From: Bacteroidales bacterium UBA2861
GTDB taxonomy: Bacteria > Bacteroidota > Bacteroidia > Bacteroidales > UBA932
Direction: 5' to 3'
Length of the DNA: 64,000 nucleotides
Assembly (NCBI GenBank): GCA_002350615.1
Contig: DEFD01000039.1
Location: forward strand, 1-64,000
How positions within the stretch are numbered: position 1 is the first letter of the stretch; each line of letters starts with the position of its first letter. A model generated the notes under the pieces. The model searched no databases. It was not told where the DNA came from and saw only the letters and a list, made by a program, of their open reading frames with translations. This document shows, piece by piece, positions 35,331-44,099 of the stretch. The translations under genes were made by a program, and so were the position numbers.

Positions 35331-38300
35331 TTAAAAAGTCATTTTGATACCGGCCGAGAACGTCCTTGCAGAAGGATAGGAACCGTAATCGACCCCCATC
35401 TTCATCATGTCGCTGCCGAAGCTGTTGACCTCAGGATCATAGCCGCTGTATTTCGTGATAAGCAGCAGGTTGGAAGCCGAGAGGGAAAGGTCCATGCTCT
35501 TCACCACCTTGTTCTTGGGAAGAGGGATACGGTAACTGAGAGTTATGTCGGACAGTCGGAGATAGGAGCCGTCTTCCACGAAGCGGTCCGAGAAGAATTT
35601 TGTTTCGGCCGTGCTGTAAACCCCTATCGCGGGATATTTACCGTCCGGATTGGAAGCGCTCCAGCTGTCGCGGAAAGCTTCGCGGCGGATGTTCATCTGG
35701 CTGCGGCTGAGATCGGTTTCCTGGATAAGGTTGATATTGGCGATGTCATTGCCATACACGCCGTCGAACTGAATGTCGAGGGAGAAGCCTTTCCAACTGA
35801 AACTCGTGCCGAAACCATAGGTGAAGTCCGGGTTGGGATCGCCTATTATCTGCTTGTCTTCCATGCCGGTATCCACATATCCGTTGCCGTTCTTGTCGAT
35901 ATACCGGATTCCGCCCGGCGCCATGACCGTACCTTCCGTAAGGCCCGGACCGGTCTCGCCTTCCTTGACTATGCCGTCGGTCTTGAGTCCGTAGAAGACG
36001 CCCATGGGCTTCCCTTCCATGAAGATGTTGATCGGCGTCTTGCAGTAGTTGGCATTGCCTATGGTCTTGCCCATGAAATAAGGGGACAGGCCTTCGCTGG
36101 CAGGGAGACCGATCTTGACGATACGGTTCCGGTTGTGGGCGATGTTGCCGAATACGGACCAGCGCAGGTCCTTCTTTTTGAGCAGGACCGATTCTGCAGA
36201 AAGTTCGACGCCCCTGTTGTTGATGGTACCGAGGTTTATCCACATCGTGGAGAATCCGGTGGTGGCGGGGACGCTCACTGTCTGGAGCAGGTCGTAGGTG
36301 TTTTTGTCGTACACATCCAGGGTGAGCGAAAGGCGGTTCTTGTTGAATTTGAGGTCGATGCCCGCATTATACTGCTCCGTGGTCTCCCACTTGAGGTCCG
36401 GATTGGCGAGATTGGCCGGCACGATGCCCTTGATGATGGTGCTGGTGTTTCCTGGGGTGTGGTCCGGATACGACACGCTGGAGTAGTTGGAGAGAGTCTG
36501 GTAGGAGGCGATGGCCTGGTTGCCCACCCGGCCCCATCCCGCACGGAGTTTCAGCATGGAAATCTTGTCGAAGCGGAACCAGGGTTCCTCGTTGACGCGC
36601 CATGCAAAGGCGAAAGACGGGAAGTTGGCGTAGCGGTTCTGCTTGGAGAAGCGGCTCGAACCGTCGCGCCGGAAGGTCGCCGTGACCACATAACGTCCAC
36701 TGTAGCTGTAGATTGCGCGTGCAAGCATGGAGAAGGTTGCCGCTTTCGACTCTTCGTAGGAGAAGCGAGCGTTGGGGGCCGAGTTGATGTTGTGGTATTG
36801 CCCTATGTACTGGGCGATGTTCCATCCGTCAGTAATCTCGTGCAGGTAATCCGACTCAATGTAGGTGGTTCCGAAGACTCCCGAGATATTGTGCTTGCCG
36901 AGGGCCTTGTCGAAAGAAAGCATATTGTCGAAATTGTAGTTCAGCCTCTGGGTAGTACCCACGGCGGAAAGCGCCCAATATGAATTCGTGGTCACATAAG
37001 GTCCCCTCCATTTGGTGACCTTGCGGCTGCGATAGTCGGCACCGGCCGAGCTCTTGAAACTCAGCCAGGAAAGGATCTTGACGTCCAGATAGGCCGAAGG
37101 GATGATGCGGAGTTCCCGGCGGTTGTCCCGGTTGTCGTTCAGCCAGCGGTCCGGTCCGGCGCCGTAGTCTTCGCGGAATTCCGAGGCGTCTTCGTCGGAA
37201 TCGTCGCCGGGCACCCTGTAAGGACGTCCGTTGATGGTTGCACGGATGAACGAGGTGTTGCTGGTAAGCCCTGCGGAACTGGCCCCCTGAAGCATGTCGG
37301 AACGGGAACGTGACAGGTTCACCTTAAAGCCGGCAGTGACATGCTCGGTGATCTTCTGGTCCAGGTTGAGCCTCATCTTCAGCAGGTCCATGCCGGACTG
37401 CTTCACCACTCCCTGCACATCATTGTAGCCAAGGGAGAACATATAATTCGTGCCTTTCACCCTGTTGGCCACCGAAAGCGAAGTCCTTTTGTTGAATGCA
37501 GTCCGGGTGACATACTTCTGCCAGTTGATGCCGTATGGCGAAAGGGTCGTCTTGGTATCGTCGGCATAGATGTATTTATCATAGGTCCCTGTGCCGGACG
37601 CTTTCATATATTCGGCGAAACCACCCAGGTCCAGCATGTCTATGAGACGCACTGCACGGGAGACTTCCACCCCCGCTGAGAAACGAATCACAGGCTTGTC
37701 CTTTTCAGCGGACTTGGTGGTGATGAGCACCACGCCGTTCGCACCCAGGGCTCCATATATCGCCGTTGCAGAGGCATCCTTGAGGATTTCCATCGTGGCG
37801 ATGTCCTGCGGGTCGATTCCCATAAGTCCGTTGGTCTCCTCTTCATAGTTGCCGGCCGCATTCTGCATCATGTCGGCCTCAGTGCCGGTGGGAGAAGTAA
37901 GGATTACACCGTCCACCACATAGAGAGGTTCACCTCCGCCGTTGAACGAGCTGTTGCCCCTGATTTTGATATTGAATCCGGCCCCGGGTGCCGCTGAATT
38001 GCTCACGACGTGCACTCCGGCCGCACGGCCCTTGAGCATCTTGTCCACGGAGGGAGTGTTGTCCACGAGCGCATCTTCCATCTTGACACGGGTAACCGAG
38101 CCTGTAATGTCGCTTTCACGCATGGTACCGTATCCCACGACCACCACGGATTCAAGCATCTGGGCGTCGTCGTTCAAGACAAAGTCATATACACCGGCGC
38201 TGCCCAGTTCCCTGCTCTGGTCGGCATAGCCAAGGCACTGTACCTTGAGGATTCCAGCCTGCGAGGGGATGCGGAGAGCGTATTTTCCGTCGGCACCGGT

Positions 38301-38471
38301 CACGGCTGCATTGTCGGGGCTTCCTTCAAGCATGACCACGGCTCCGGGAACAGGATTTCCGCCCTCGTCACTGACGGTGCCCGAAATCTGAAACTTGCCC
38401 TGCGCCGAGGCATTTATCGCGATGGCCGCGGCTGCGAGCATTATACCTATATATAGTATGTATTTTTTCAT
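35331..38471 (-). CDS. susC-like: SusC/RagA-family TonB-dependent transporter
   Basis: 1,046 residues: signal peptide, CarboxypepD_reg-like domain (~28-110; 'FQISGTVSDEGGNPVPGAVVMLEGS'), TonB-dependent plug (~110-250; 'SVVVVGYGTMRESDITGSVTRVK', 'GGEPLYVVDGVI', 'DASATAIYGALGANGVVLITTKS') and a long barrel ending AGIKMTF. There is no STN domain, which agrees with control by the operon's own AraC protein rather than a sigma/anti-sigma pair. Confidence 0.95.
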   Translation of the reverse strand: MKKYILYIGIMLAAAAIAINASAQGKFQISGTVSDEGGNPVPGAVVMLEGSPDNAAVTGADGKYALRIPSQAGILKVQCLGYADQSRELGSAGVYDFVLNDDAQMLESVVVVGYGTMRESDITGSVTRVKMEDALVDNTPSVDKMLKGRAAGVHVVSNSAAPGAGFNIKIRGNSSFNGGGEPLYVVDGVILTSPTGTEADMMQNAAGNYEEETNGLMGIDPQDIATMEILKDASATAIYGALGANGVVLITTKSAEKDKPVIRFSAGVEVSRAVRLIDMLDLGGFAEYMKASGTGTYDKYIYADDTKTTLSPYGINWQKYVTRTAFNKRTSLSVANRVKGTNYMFSLGYNDVQGVVKQSGMDLLKMRLNLDQKITEHVTAGFKVNLSRSRSDMLQGASSAGLTSNTSFIRATINGRPYRVPGDDSDEDASEFREDYGAGPDRWLNDNRDNRRELRIIPSAYLDVKILSWLSFKSSAGADYRSRKVTKWRGPYVTTNSYWALSAVGTTQRLNYNFDNMLSFDKALGKHNISGVFGTTYIESDYLHEITDGWNIAQYIGQYHNINSAPNARFSYEESKAATFSMLARAIYSYSGRYVVTATFRRDGSSRFSKQNRYANFPSFAFAWRVNEEPWFRFDKISMLKLRAGWGRVGNQAIASYQTLSNYSSVSYPDHTPGNTSTIIKGIVPANLANPDLKWETTEQYNAGIDLKFNKNRLSLTLDVYDKNTYDLLQTVSVPATTGFSTMWINLGTINNRGVELSAESVLLKKKDLRWSVFGNIAHNRNRIVKIGLPASEGLSPYFMGKTIGNANYCKTPINIFMEGKPMGVFYGLKTDGIVKEGETGPGLTEGTVMAPGGIRYIDKNGNGYVDTGMEDKQIIGDPNPDFTYGFGTSFSWKGFSLDIQFDGVYGNDIANINLIQETDLSRSQMNIRREAFRDSWSASNPDGKYPAIGVYSTAETKFFSDRFVEDGSYLRLSDITLSYRIPLPKNKVVKSMDLSLSASNLLLITKYSGYDPEVNSFGSDMMKMGVDYGSYPSARTFSAGIKMTF

Positions 38472-38486
38472 CTTTTTGCCCTCCTT

Positions 38487-40730
38487 CTACAATGTCAGAC
38501 AAATACCTGCAACATAAGAGCCTGTCTCCTTGAAAGGCAAGGCTCCGGAAGGTGCTGAAGGGCCGCTTGCGGTCAGACGCAGCTTGAGCCCCATGAAAGA
38601 AGATGCCCTGCCGAGCGGAACATCATAGGAGAAGGTAACGTGCGCAAGGCGGATCATATCGGCGGATTTCACGAACTCGCCTGTAATCAGGGCAGGCTCG
38701 GCGGAATCGGCGGCGAAGAGCGAAGCGAAGTCGATGTATTTGCCTCCAAACCTGCCTGTCACCAGTGCGTCAAGTGAAAAGCGCCTCCAGCCGAGTGTCG
38801 TTGAAAGCCCTGTCACAACGCACGGACGCGTGTTTCCCAGCACTATGCGGTCGGCATCGCTTATCCGTCCGTCTCCCGAATGGTCCTTTATTGAGCCGTT
38901 ATCGCTGTCAAAGCCCACTATGACTCCGGGAGCATATCCCGCGACATCGCTGTAGGCCCAGCGGGCAAGGAAGCCGTCGGTCGCCGTCGATGTGTAGGGT
39001 ACTCCCTTCACGATGTTGGCATTGAATGCCGCCGTGAGCCCGGCGCTCCAGAAAAGTTCCCCTCCGGTCAGTATGCCGGCGTCGAGCGAAACTTCTATAC
39101 CCCGGTTGCGTACGCTCCCCCACTGTTCAAAGTCCTTGAACTCGGCATCATACTTCCAGTATCCGTTGGAGCCGAACTCGCGGCCGTTGCAATAAACCGA
39201 GAAACTGTCTTCACTGTCCTTGTCGTAATATTTTACCGCTGAACGGAGTCTGTCGGAAAACAGTCCGAGTTCCAGCCCCGCATTGAATTCCGAGCTCTTG
39301 AGGACAGAGCGGCCCCGGAAGAAGGCCTGCAGGTCATAATCTGCTTGCACCGGATAAATCTGCGAATAATTTCCGAAGTGAAGATAGGGCACAAAGCCTA
39401 CAAGTCCGGCGTTTCCCCAGCCAGCAGTGAGTTTTGCCGAAGATACCGCCGCAATTCCATGACCGATGAGTTTGCGAAGGTCCAGGAAGACGTTTGCGGA
39501 AGGATAAAGCAGTCTGCCGCCGAAGCCGTCGTTGCCGTCTATGCGGAATGAGGCGTCGGCACCGGCTATGCCGTCATAACTGAATTCTGCCCGGACTGCC
39601 GCACCCATTCTGGAATAGCTGTAGTCGCTGCGGTGGAGTTTCGCCGCACTTCCCGCGAGATTGATGCCGCGGGCACGGAGCCCGTAGTCGAAGAAATCAA
39701 ATCCTGTCATCACGCTGGAAGTCACCTCGTCGAAAATCGCATCCGCCCTGGCAGACAGGCTCAGGAAGCCCTTCCCGAACCAGCGGGACCAGTCAAATGC
39801 AAACGAAGCGTTTCCGCGGAGCTGCTCGAGCGAAGACAAGGACGCCGCTCCGTTATTGGCGATGCCGAAAGCCGTTCCTTCGCCGTACCAGATGTATCTT
39901 TTCTTGGCCCTGTAATCCACTCCAACGTCGGTACGAAGGCGGACATTCCAGGGGAGTTCCAGTTCCATCCAGAAGGAATCGGTGCTGCGGTGCTCGTCGC
40001 TGTCGTCGTCAACATCGCCGCCCTTTTCAGCCGCTGGCGAATCATCCCCGAAGGAGGCGATGCTTGCCGATGCATTCAGCCCGAGCGAAAGGGCCCCGGC
40101 ACGGCGGGTATCGAAGTTGAAACGGAAGCCGCCTTCCCTGCCATAACTGCTTTCGCCATTCAGACCGCGGAAATGTCCGGAAAGATAATAACGGTTGCGG
40201 TTTTTTTCGTTTCCGGCAGAAATGTTGATTACAGGGGCCAGGCTCGCTGCGTCGATGTCGGCGTACAGCCTGACGCCGTTGCCGCTGCCGCTTTTGGTTT
40301 TTACAACAATCACCCCGTTGGCGCCGTTCGCTCCATACAGTGCGGCGGAACTGAGGTCCTTGATGACTTCGATACTCTCGACGTCATACACGTTGAAACC
40401 AAGCATGCTGCTTTGCGGGGCGGCCCAAATAAGGCTGCCGTACTGCCAGAAAGGAGCGTCGGTCTGCGCATCGGAGGGTGTGAGAATGGAGCCGTCCACA
40501 ATCCACATGGGCTGTGATGACGAACTGAGCGAGTTGACACCTCGCAGCGCAAGCGAAAGCGCTCCGACCCTGCTGCCGCTCTCGGCACTGACGTCGAGGC
40601 CGGCGACCTTGCCTTCGATGAGCGACTCAAGGCTCACCGTCCCCGGCATCGAAAGTTCGAGAGAATCTTTCACCTGGGCTCCGAGAGCCAGGGAAATGCA
40701 AGACAATACAAGTGCAATTATCTTTTTCAT
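38487..40730 (-). CDS. Short SusC-like TonB-dependent receptor
   Basis: 747 residues with a signal peptide (MKKIIALVLSCISLALG) and an immediate plug domain ('VSLESLIEGKVAGLDVSAESGSRVG', 'QPMWIVDGSI', 'DLSSAALYGANGANGVIVVKTKSGSG'). It lacks the CarboxypepD_reg domain and is about 300 residues shorter than classic SusC. The C-terminal barrel ends VAGICLTL. It lies 15 bp upstream of the full-length SusC. The partial gene at 63178 has the same position in the third PUL, so a short companion receptor seems to be a regular part of these loci. Confidence 0.8.
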   Translation of the reverse strand: MKKIIALVLSCISLALGAQVKDSLELSMPGTVSLESLIEGKVAGLDVSAESGSRVGALSLALRGVNSLSSSSQPMWIVDGSILTPSDAQTDAPFWQYGSLIWAAPQSSMLGFNVYDVESIEVIKDLSSAALYGANGANGVIVVKTKSGSGNGVRLYADIDAASLAPVINISAGNEKNRNRYYLSGHFRGLNGESSYGREGGFRFNFDTRRAGALSLGLNASASIASFGDDSPAAEKGGDVDDDSDEHRSTDSFWMELELPWNVRLRTDVGVDYRAKKRYIWYGEGTAFGIANNGAASLSSLEQLRGNASFAFDWSRWFGKGFLSLSARADAIFDEVTSSVMTGFDFFDYGLRARGINLAGSAAKLHRSDYSYSRMGAAVRAEFSYDGIAGADASFRIDGNDGFGGRLLYPSANVFLDLRKLIGHGIAAVSSAKLTAGWGNAGLVGFVPYLHFGNYSQIYPVQADYDLQAFFRGRSVLKSSEFNAGLELGLFSDRLRSAVKYYDKDSEDSFSVYCNGREFGSNGYWKYDAEFKDFEQWGSVRNRGIEVSLDAGILTGGELFWSAGLTAAFNANIVKGVPYTSTATDGFLARWAYSDVAGYAPGVIVGFDSDNGSIKDHSGDGRISDADRIVLGNTRPCVVTGLSTTLGWRRFSLDALVTGRFGGKYIDFASLFAADSAEPALITGEFVKSADMIRLAHVTFSYDVPLGRASSFMGLKLRLTASGPSAPSGALPFKETGSYVAGICLTL

Positions 40731-40741
40731 GGCCGGTCCTC

Positions 40742-42151
40742 CTATTGCTTGTATTCAAGTTCAATGTATGTAAAACGGAATGTCTTGGACGTGGTAGGCC
40801 TGATGCGGTATGAAGTGCCTGCCGCCGTACCGGACAAATAGAAGGATGTGAACACATTCCTGGAGAAAGTGATTGCTTCCCCGCCGGGAATGACGTTGCC
40901 GTTGGCATCGGAAATGACCGGCGAGGTATTGGCATTGTACTCGCGGAACGACACCCTCGTGAGTTTCCATCCTGCGATTGCAGGGAACTCGATATAGGTA
41001 ACTTCACCGCTGCCTATCTGCCATCCGGATGCCTCGTGGATCTGGCAATAGCCGTTCGCATAATAATTGAAGGTATAGCCACCCACATGCAGGACTCCTG
41101 CCCCCACCTTGCCGGCGGCCTGTTCCTCGTCAAAGATCCAGCGCGGGGCCGTGAGATCCTGGTTACGGAATTCGAGTGCAATCACCGAACCCTTACACTG
41201 GCTCATATTCACCCTGTACGGACTGCCTTCCTCAGGGGTAAAGACTATGGACACCGTCTTGGCGTTCTCCATATCCGAATTGGTGCCGCGGACAATTACA
41301 CGGAAGTTTTCCATGTTGCCTTCGCCTTCGCTCACGGGGAGTTCAACTCCTGTTGCCGTCGTATGCTCTGCATCTATGGCCGCCGTCCACCTGCAATTGG
41401 AGATGACGTTGAAACTGCGTTCGCTGTAAACAGCGCTGAACACGGCGGGATCCACCCAACGTTCGGACACGGCGGGCACTTCATGTTTCACGAAAGGAAC
41501 CGCCTTCATCTGTTCGACGAAAATTTCGACGGGAGTGCAGCCTTCCGCCGAAATGACAACCGTCGCGGTTTTCCCTTCGCTCCTGTCGGTATGCGGTCCG
41601 ACCACGATCAGGAAGGTGGAGTCGCCTTCGCCTTCTTCTTCAGGAAGAATGATGTCAGCCGTGGATCCTGCCTCTACCGCCGCATGCCAGCTGGTATTGG
41701 TGAGAATCTTCACGGACAGGGTATCGCCGATGTCAGGCACATCTACGAAACTGCGGGGCCCTTCAACCGACAGGCGGTAAACAATGGCCCTTTGCGTCAC
41801 TACTACCGAACGGGATCCATTCTCGCACACCACCTTGAAGCCTGCGCTCCTGTCTTTCTGCAGCATGTTGGCATCGAGCTTGATAACAATGGCGGATGTT
41901 TCCTCCGCACCGGAAAGATTGAGGTGTTCCGCTTTTACAAAAGAGAGCCAGCTTTCATTCCCGTCACGTACCACGGACCAGCTGCGGTTCGAAGTCACCT
42001 GGATGGTGTCCGTGACGGGATCGGCGCCGGTGTTGACAAAGCGCTTGCCGACGGCGAGACTCGGGTCGTCCTCTTTGTAAAAGCCCTCGGTCGTGCAGGC
42101 GCAAAGCATCGTGGCTACGGCCAGACAACAGTGGACAAAATGGTGATTCAT
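40742..42151 (-). CDS. BACON-domain lipoprotein with C-terminal 'TPAI' module
   Basis: 469 residues with lipobox MLCAC. Two to three BACON/Ig-like domains ('IQVTSNRSWSVVRDGNESWLSF', 'SVKILTNTSWHAAVEAGST', 'FNVISNCRWTAAIDAEHTTATG') are followed by the C-terminal module also found twice in the 26193-28460 protein ('ALEFRNQDLTAPRWIFDEE', 'GWQIGSGEVTYIEFPAIAGWKLTRVSFREYN', 'GTSYRIRPTTSKTFRFTYIELEY'). First gene of the 16-kb operon, with TATATTTG ~70 bp upstream. Likely a surface binding protein. Confidence 0.8.
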   Translation of the reverse strand: MNHHFVHCCLAVATMLCACTTEGFYKEDDPSLAVGKRFVNTGADPVTDTIQVTSNRSWSVVRDGNESWLSFVKAEHLNLSGAEETSAIVIKLDANMLQKDRSAGFKVVCENGSRSVVVTQRAIVYRLSVEGPRSFVDVPDIGDTLSVKILTNTSWHAAVEAGSTADIILPEEEGEGDSTFLIVVGPHTDRSEGKTATVVISAEGCTPVEIFVEQMKAVPFVKHEVPAVSERWVDPAVFSAVYSERSFNVISNCRWTAAIDAEHTTATGVELPVSEGEGNMENFRVIVRGTNSDMENAKTVSIVFTPEEGSPYRVNMSQCKGSVIALEFRNQDLTAPRWIFDEEQAAGKVGAGVLHVGGYTFNYYANGYCQIHEASGWQIGSGEVTYIEFPAIAGWKLTRVSFREYNANTSPVISDANGNVIPGGEAITFSRNVFTSFYLSGTAAGTSYRIRPTTSKTFRFTYIELEYKQ

Positions 42152-42220
42152 TGGTTAATTGGTTACAATTATGCACAACAAAAGTAACATCAATTAACAA
42201 TGTTCACCTAACAATATGTC

Positions 42221-42228
42221 CAAATATA
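42221..42228 (-). promoter_or_regulatory. -7 element upstream of the nuclease-PUL operon
   Basis: TATATTTG on the minus strand, 69 bp before the ATG at 42151. No good -33 match at 19-20 bp, which would fit an activator-dependent promoter. The leader is AT-rich with short TTAAC/GTTAA repeats. Confidence 0.55.
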
Positions 42229-42244
42229 GAGTATTTTCGTCCAA

Positions 42245-43117
42245 CTACCGGAAATTTGCCATTTCCAGAACTTTCTCGGCATAACGCTGTCCAAGGAGTA
42301 TCTGACCGTCCCTGTTGAAGTGTGGATCGGTGGCGTCTTTGAGCATTCCGCAGCCCTCCGAAGAGATGCAGGAGCTGTTGGGAATATTGTCCGAAATGGT
42401 GCGGATCATGTTGTTGAACTGGGGCGAAGTGGAACGCCACGTGGCGAGTTCTCCGGCGATGAAAGGCACATCAGGTGCCGACAGGTCGCTGCGCAGCGAA
42501 GCGACCAGCGTCTTCAGGAGACCCATATACTGCGCGACGCGGGAACCGCTGTCGGCACAGCCCTGGTGCCAGAGAATGGCCTTGAGGGTTCCATATTTCA
42601 TTGCCGCCTTCGTGCGGCGCACAGCTTCCGCATAATAGGTGGTACCGGGTGCCCATTCGGTAATCGAAGTGCCGCCCCGTGCATTGCACACTATGAGTAT
42701 GGGCCTGTCGGGATGGGCCTGGTGTATTTTGAGAGAAAATGAATAACCGGGATTCATCTGCTGCATCGACAGGTCCTTGCGTATCGTCGAATACTGGTTG
42801 AACGGATGAGTCGCAGGAACAGGCTTGTCGCCGGAATCGAGAAGGAACACTCCATCGGGGGTCTCGTTGAGGTCGGAAGCCAGAAGCGTACCGCGCCCTG
42901 CCATGTTCGACTGGCCTATCAAAAGGTAGATATCATATTTTTCCTGTTCCTCTCCATCCTGGTCATTTTGCCCCTCATCTCCCTTGGAGCCGGGAGTATT
43001 GCCGGTAACGGTAAGAATCTCCGTATATCCGGCGGCTTCACGCCTGTCTTTGTCGCACGCATGGGAAACTGTCGCCAGGGCGGCGGCACAGATGATCAAG
43101 GATATCAATCTTTTCAT
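42245..43117 (-). CDS. SGNH/sialate O-acetylesterase-like lipoprotein
   Basis: 290 residues from MKRLISLI at 43117; a Met further upstream (43141) lies inside the TATGTTTG promoter box, so it is rejected. Lipobox VSHAC. SASA/SGNH motifs: 'DIYLLIGQSNMAGRG' (catalytic Ser), 'ILIVCNARGGTSITEW', 'AILWHQGCADS' and 'DATDPHFNRDGQILLG' (Asp-x-x-His). Family members deacetylate sialic acids or other O-acetylated glycans. It lies upstream of the nuclease operon but has its own promoter; the downstream operon promoter is 17-24 bp before its stop codon. Confidence 0.88.
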   Translation of the reverse strand: MKRLISLIICAAALATVSHACDKDRREAAGYTEILTVTGNTPGSKGDEGQNDQDGEEQEKYDIYLLIGQSNMAGRGTLLASDLNETPDGVFLLDSGDKPVPATHPFNQYSTIRKDLSMQQMNPGYSFSLKIHQAHPDRPILIVCNARGGTSITEWAPGTTYYAEAVRRTKAAMKYGTLKAILWHQGCADSGSRVAQYMGLLKTLVASLRSDLSAPDVPFIAGELATWRSTSPQFNNMIRTISDNIPNSSCISSEGCGMLKDATDPHFNRDGQILLGQRYAEKVLEMANFR

Positions 43118-43134
43118 TTTCGAAGCATTTTTTG

Positions 43135-43142
43135 CAAACATA
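43135..43142 (-). promoter_or_regulatory. -7 element of the SGNH esterase gene
   Basis: TATGTTTG on the minus strand, 17 bp before the ATG at 43117. Confidence 0.6.
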
Positions 43143-43238
43143 TCAATATTTTCGGAGTTTGGTCACAAAAAAATGTACAGAATGATTGCACAATTGTTTA
43201 CAGAAACTGGCTTTTGATGCGAATTCAAATTAAATGCT

Positions 43239-43246
43239 TATCTTTG
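43239..43246 (+). promoter_or_regulatory. -7 element of the histone-like gene
   Basis: TATCTTTG, 23 bp before the ATG at 43270. TTTTG lies 22 bp upstream, slightly further than the usual 19. Confidence 0.65.
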
Positions 43247-43269
43247 CGCAGAATTAATTCGCAAAAGAT

Positions 43270-43734
43270 ATGAATCTCAGAGACATCAAGAAAGACATTG
43301 ACTACGTTCTCAGTGCTTTCATCGAAGACTGCACAGTCTGCGTGGCAGTGAATCCCAAGAACAACGACGAGGCTATTTCCGAACTCATGGAGAAGGCCAT
43401 CGACCTTTACAACGAGCTCCGCGACAAAGTGAACGGAAAGGCTGAAGGGTCCAAGAAAGCCTATTATAACGCCCTCCGCAAGGAAGTCCTCGAAAGGACA
43501 GACGCCCTCTACAGCGAACTCAGCGAGGTTGTAGCCAAAGGCAAGACCGCAGAGGCTCCTGCAAAGAAGGCTCCCGCAAAGAAAGCAGCTCCCAAGGCAG
43601 AAGCTCCCGCAGAAGAGGCTCCCGCCAAGAAGCCCGCTGCGAAGAAGGCTCCTGCAAAGAAAGCAGAGGCAGCCAAGGAACCTGCGGCGAAGAAGCCCGC
43701 AGCAAAGAAGGCTCCCGCAAAGAAAGCGGAGTAA
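43270..43734 (+). CDS. Histone H1-like (Hc1-type) DNA-binding protein
   Basis: 154 residues. The N-terminal ~90 form a helical domain ('NLRDIKKDIDYVLSAFIEDCTVCVAVNPKNNDEA'). The C-terminal ~65 are a Lys/Ala/Pro-rich tail made of repeated APAKK and KPAAKK units, as in chlamydial Hc1 and Bacteroidetes histone-H1 homologs. Likely a nucleoid-binding protein. Single gene with its own promoter and terminator. Confidence 0.85.
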   Translation: MNLRDIKKDIDYVLSAFIEDCTVCVAVNPKNNDEAISELMEKAIDLYNELRDKVNGKAEGSKKAYYNALRKEVLERTDALYSELSEVVAKGKTAEAPAKKAPAKKAAPKAEAPAEEAPAKKPAAKKAPAKKAEAAKEPAAKKPAAKKAPAKKAE

Positions 43735-43760
43735 TTCAAGGCTGAAATATTCTAACGTAT

Positions 43761-43786
43761 GAGGTCTCCCCTTTCGAGGAGACCTC
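43761..43786 (+). terminator. Terminator of the histone-like gene
   Basis: GAGGTCTCC - CCTTTCGA - GGAGACCTC, 9-bp stem, followed by CACGCATTTTG. The stem words recur in the two hairpins at 43842-43924. Confidence 0.7.
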
Positions 43787-43841
43787 ACGCATTTTGTCTA
43801 TTCCGCACTATGGCGCGCCGCTGATTCTGGCGGCTTCTGTC

Positions 43842-43924
43842 GGGGAGACCTGCCGTTTTATGGAGCGTCTCCCCAATTTCCGGCCATTTTTAAGGGAGAC
43901 CTTCCAATTGATGGAGGGTCTCCC
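43842..43924. repeat. Two GGGAGAC-stem hairpins with centres 51 bp apart
   Basis: Hairpin a: GGGGAGAC...GTCTCCCC (43842-43874). Hairpin b: GGGAGACC...GGTCTCCC (43894-43924). Their centres (43858, 43909) are 51 bp apart, the same period as the array at 47770-47949, though with different stem sequence. A frame stays open through them in both directions, but it shows no coding character. Confidence 0.7.
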
Positions 43925-43937
43925 CAATAAGACTTTC

Positions 43938-44099
43938 GCGGCTATTCGCCCCGGGTGGAACCCGCGGGGTTCGGGGTGTCCCCGAGACAAGGCCGCGCTT
44001 CGTAGCGGCTATTCGCCATGGGTGAAACCCGCGGGGTTCGGGGTGTCCCCGAGACAAGGCCGCGGTTAGTAGCGGCTATTCGCCACGAATAGCCGCTAC
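43938..44099. repeat. 67-bp tandem repeat running into the pgk 3' end
   Basis: The word GCGGCTATTCGCC starts at 43938, 44005 and 44072, exactly 67 bp apart. The first two units are almost identical and contain GGGGTTCGGGGTGTCCCCGA. The third is cut short and forms a perfect 15-bp hairpin (arms within 44069-44100, CCA loop). The right arm of that hairpin is the last codons of pgk; the left arm is its inverted copy just past the stop. Confidence 0.85.

Noticed and set aside
42245..43117. The SGNH esterase as the first gene of the nuclease operon
   Set aside because: A TATATTTG box near its 3' end and the 93-bp gap suggest the 16-kb operon has its own promoter, though read-through cannot be ruled out.
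43117..43141. A start at 43141 for the SGNH esterase
   Set aside because: That codon lies inside the TATGTTTG promoter box; the start at 43117 gives a normal lipoprotein signal.
43794..44069. A 91-residue plus-strand open frame between the histone-like gene and pgk
   Set aside because: It spans the hairpin pair and the 67-bp tandem repeat and reflects their periodicity; no coding evidence.
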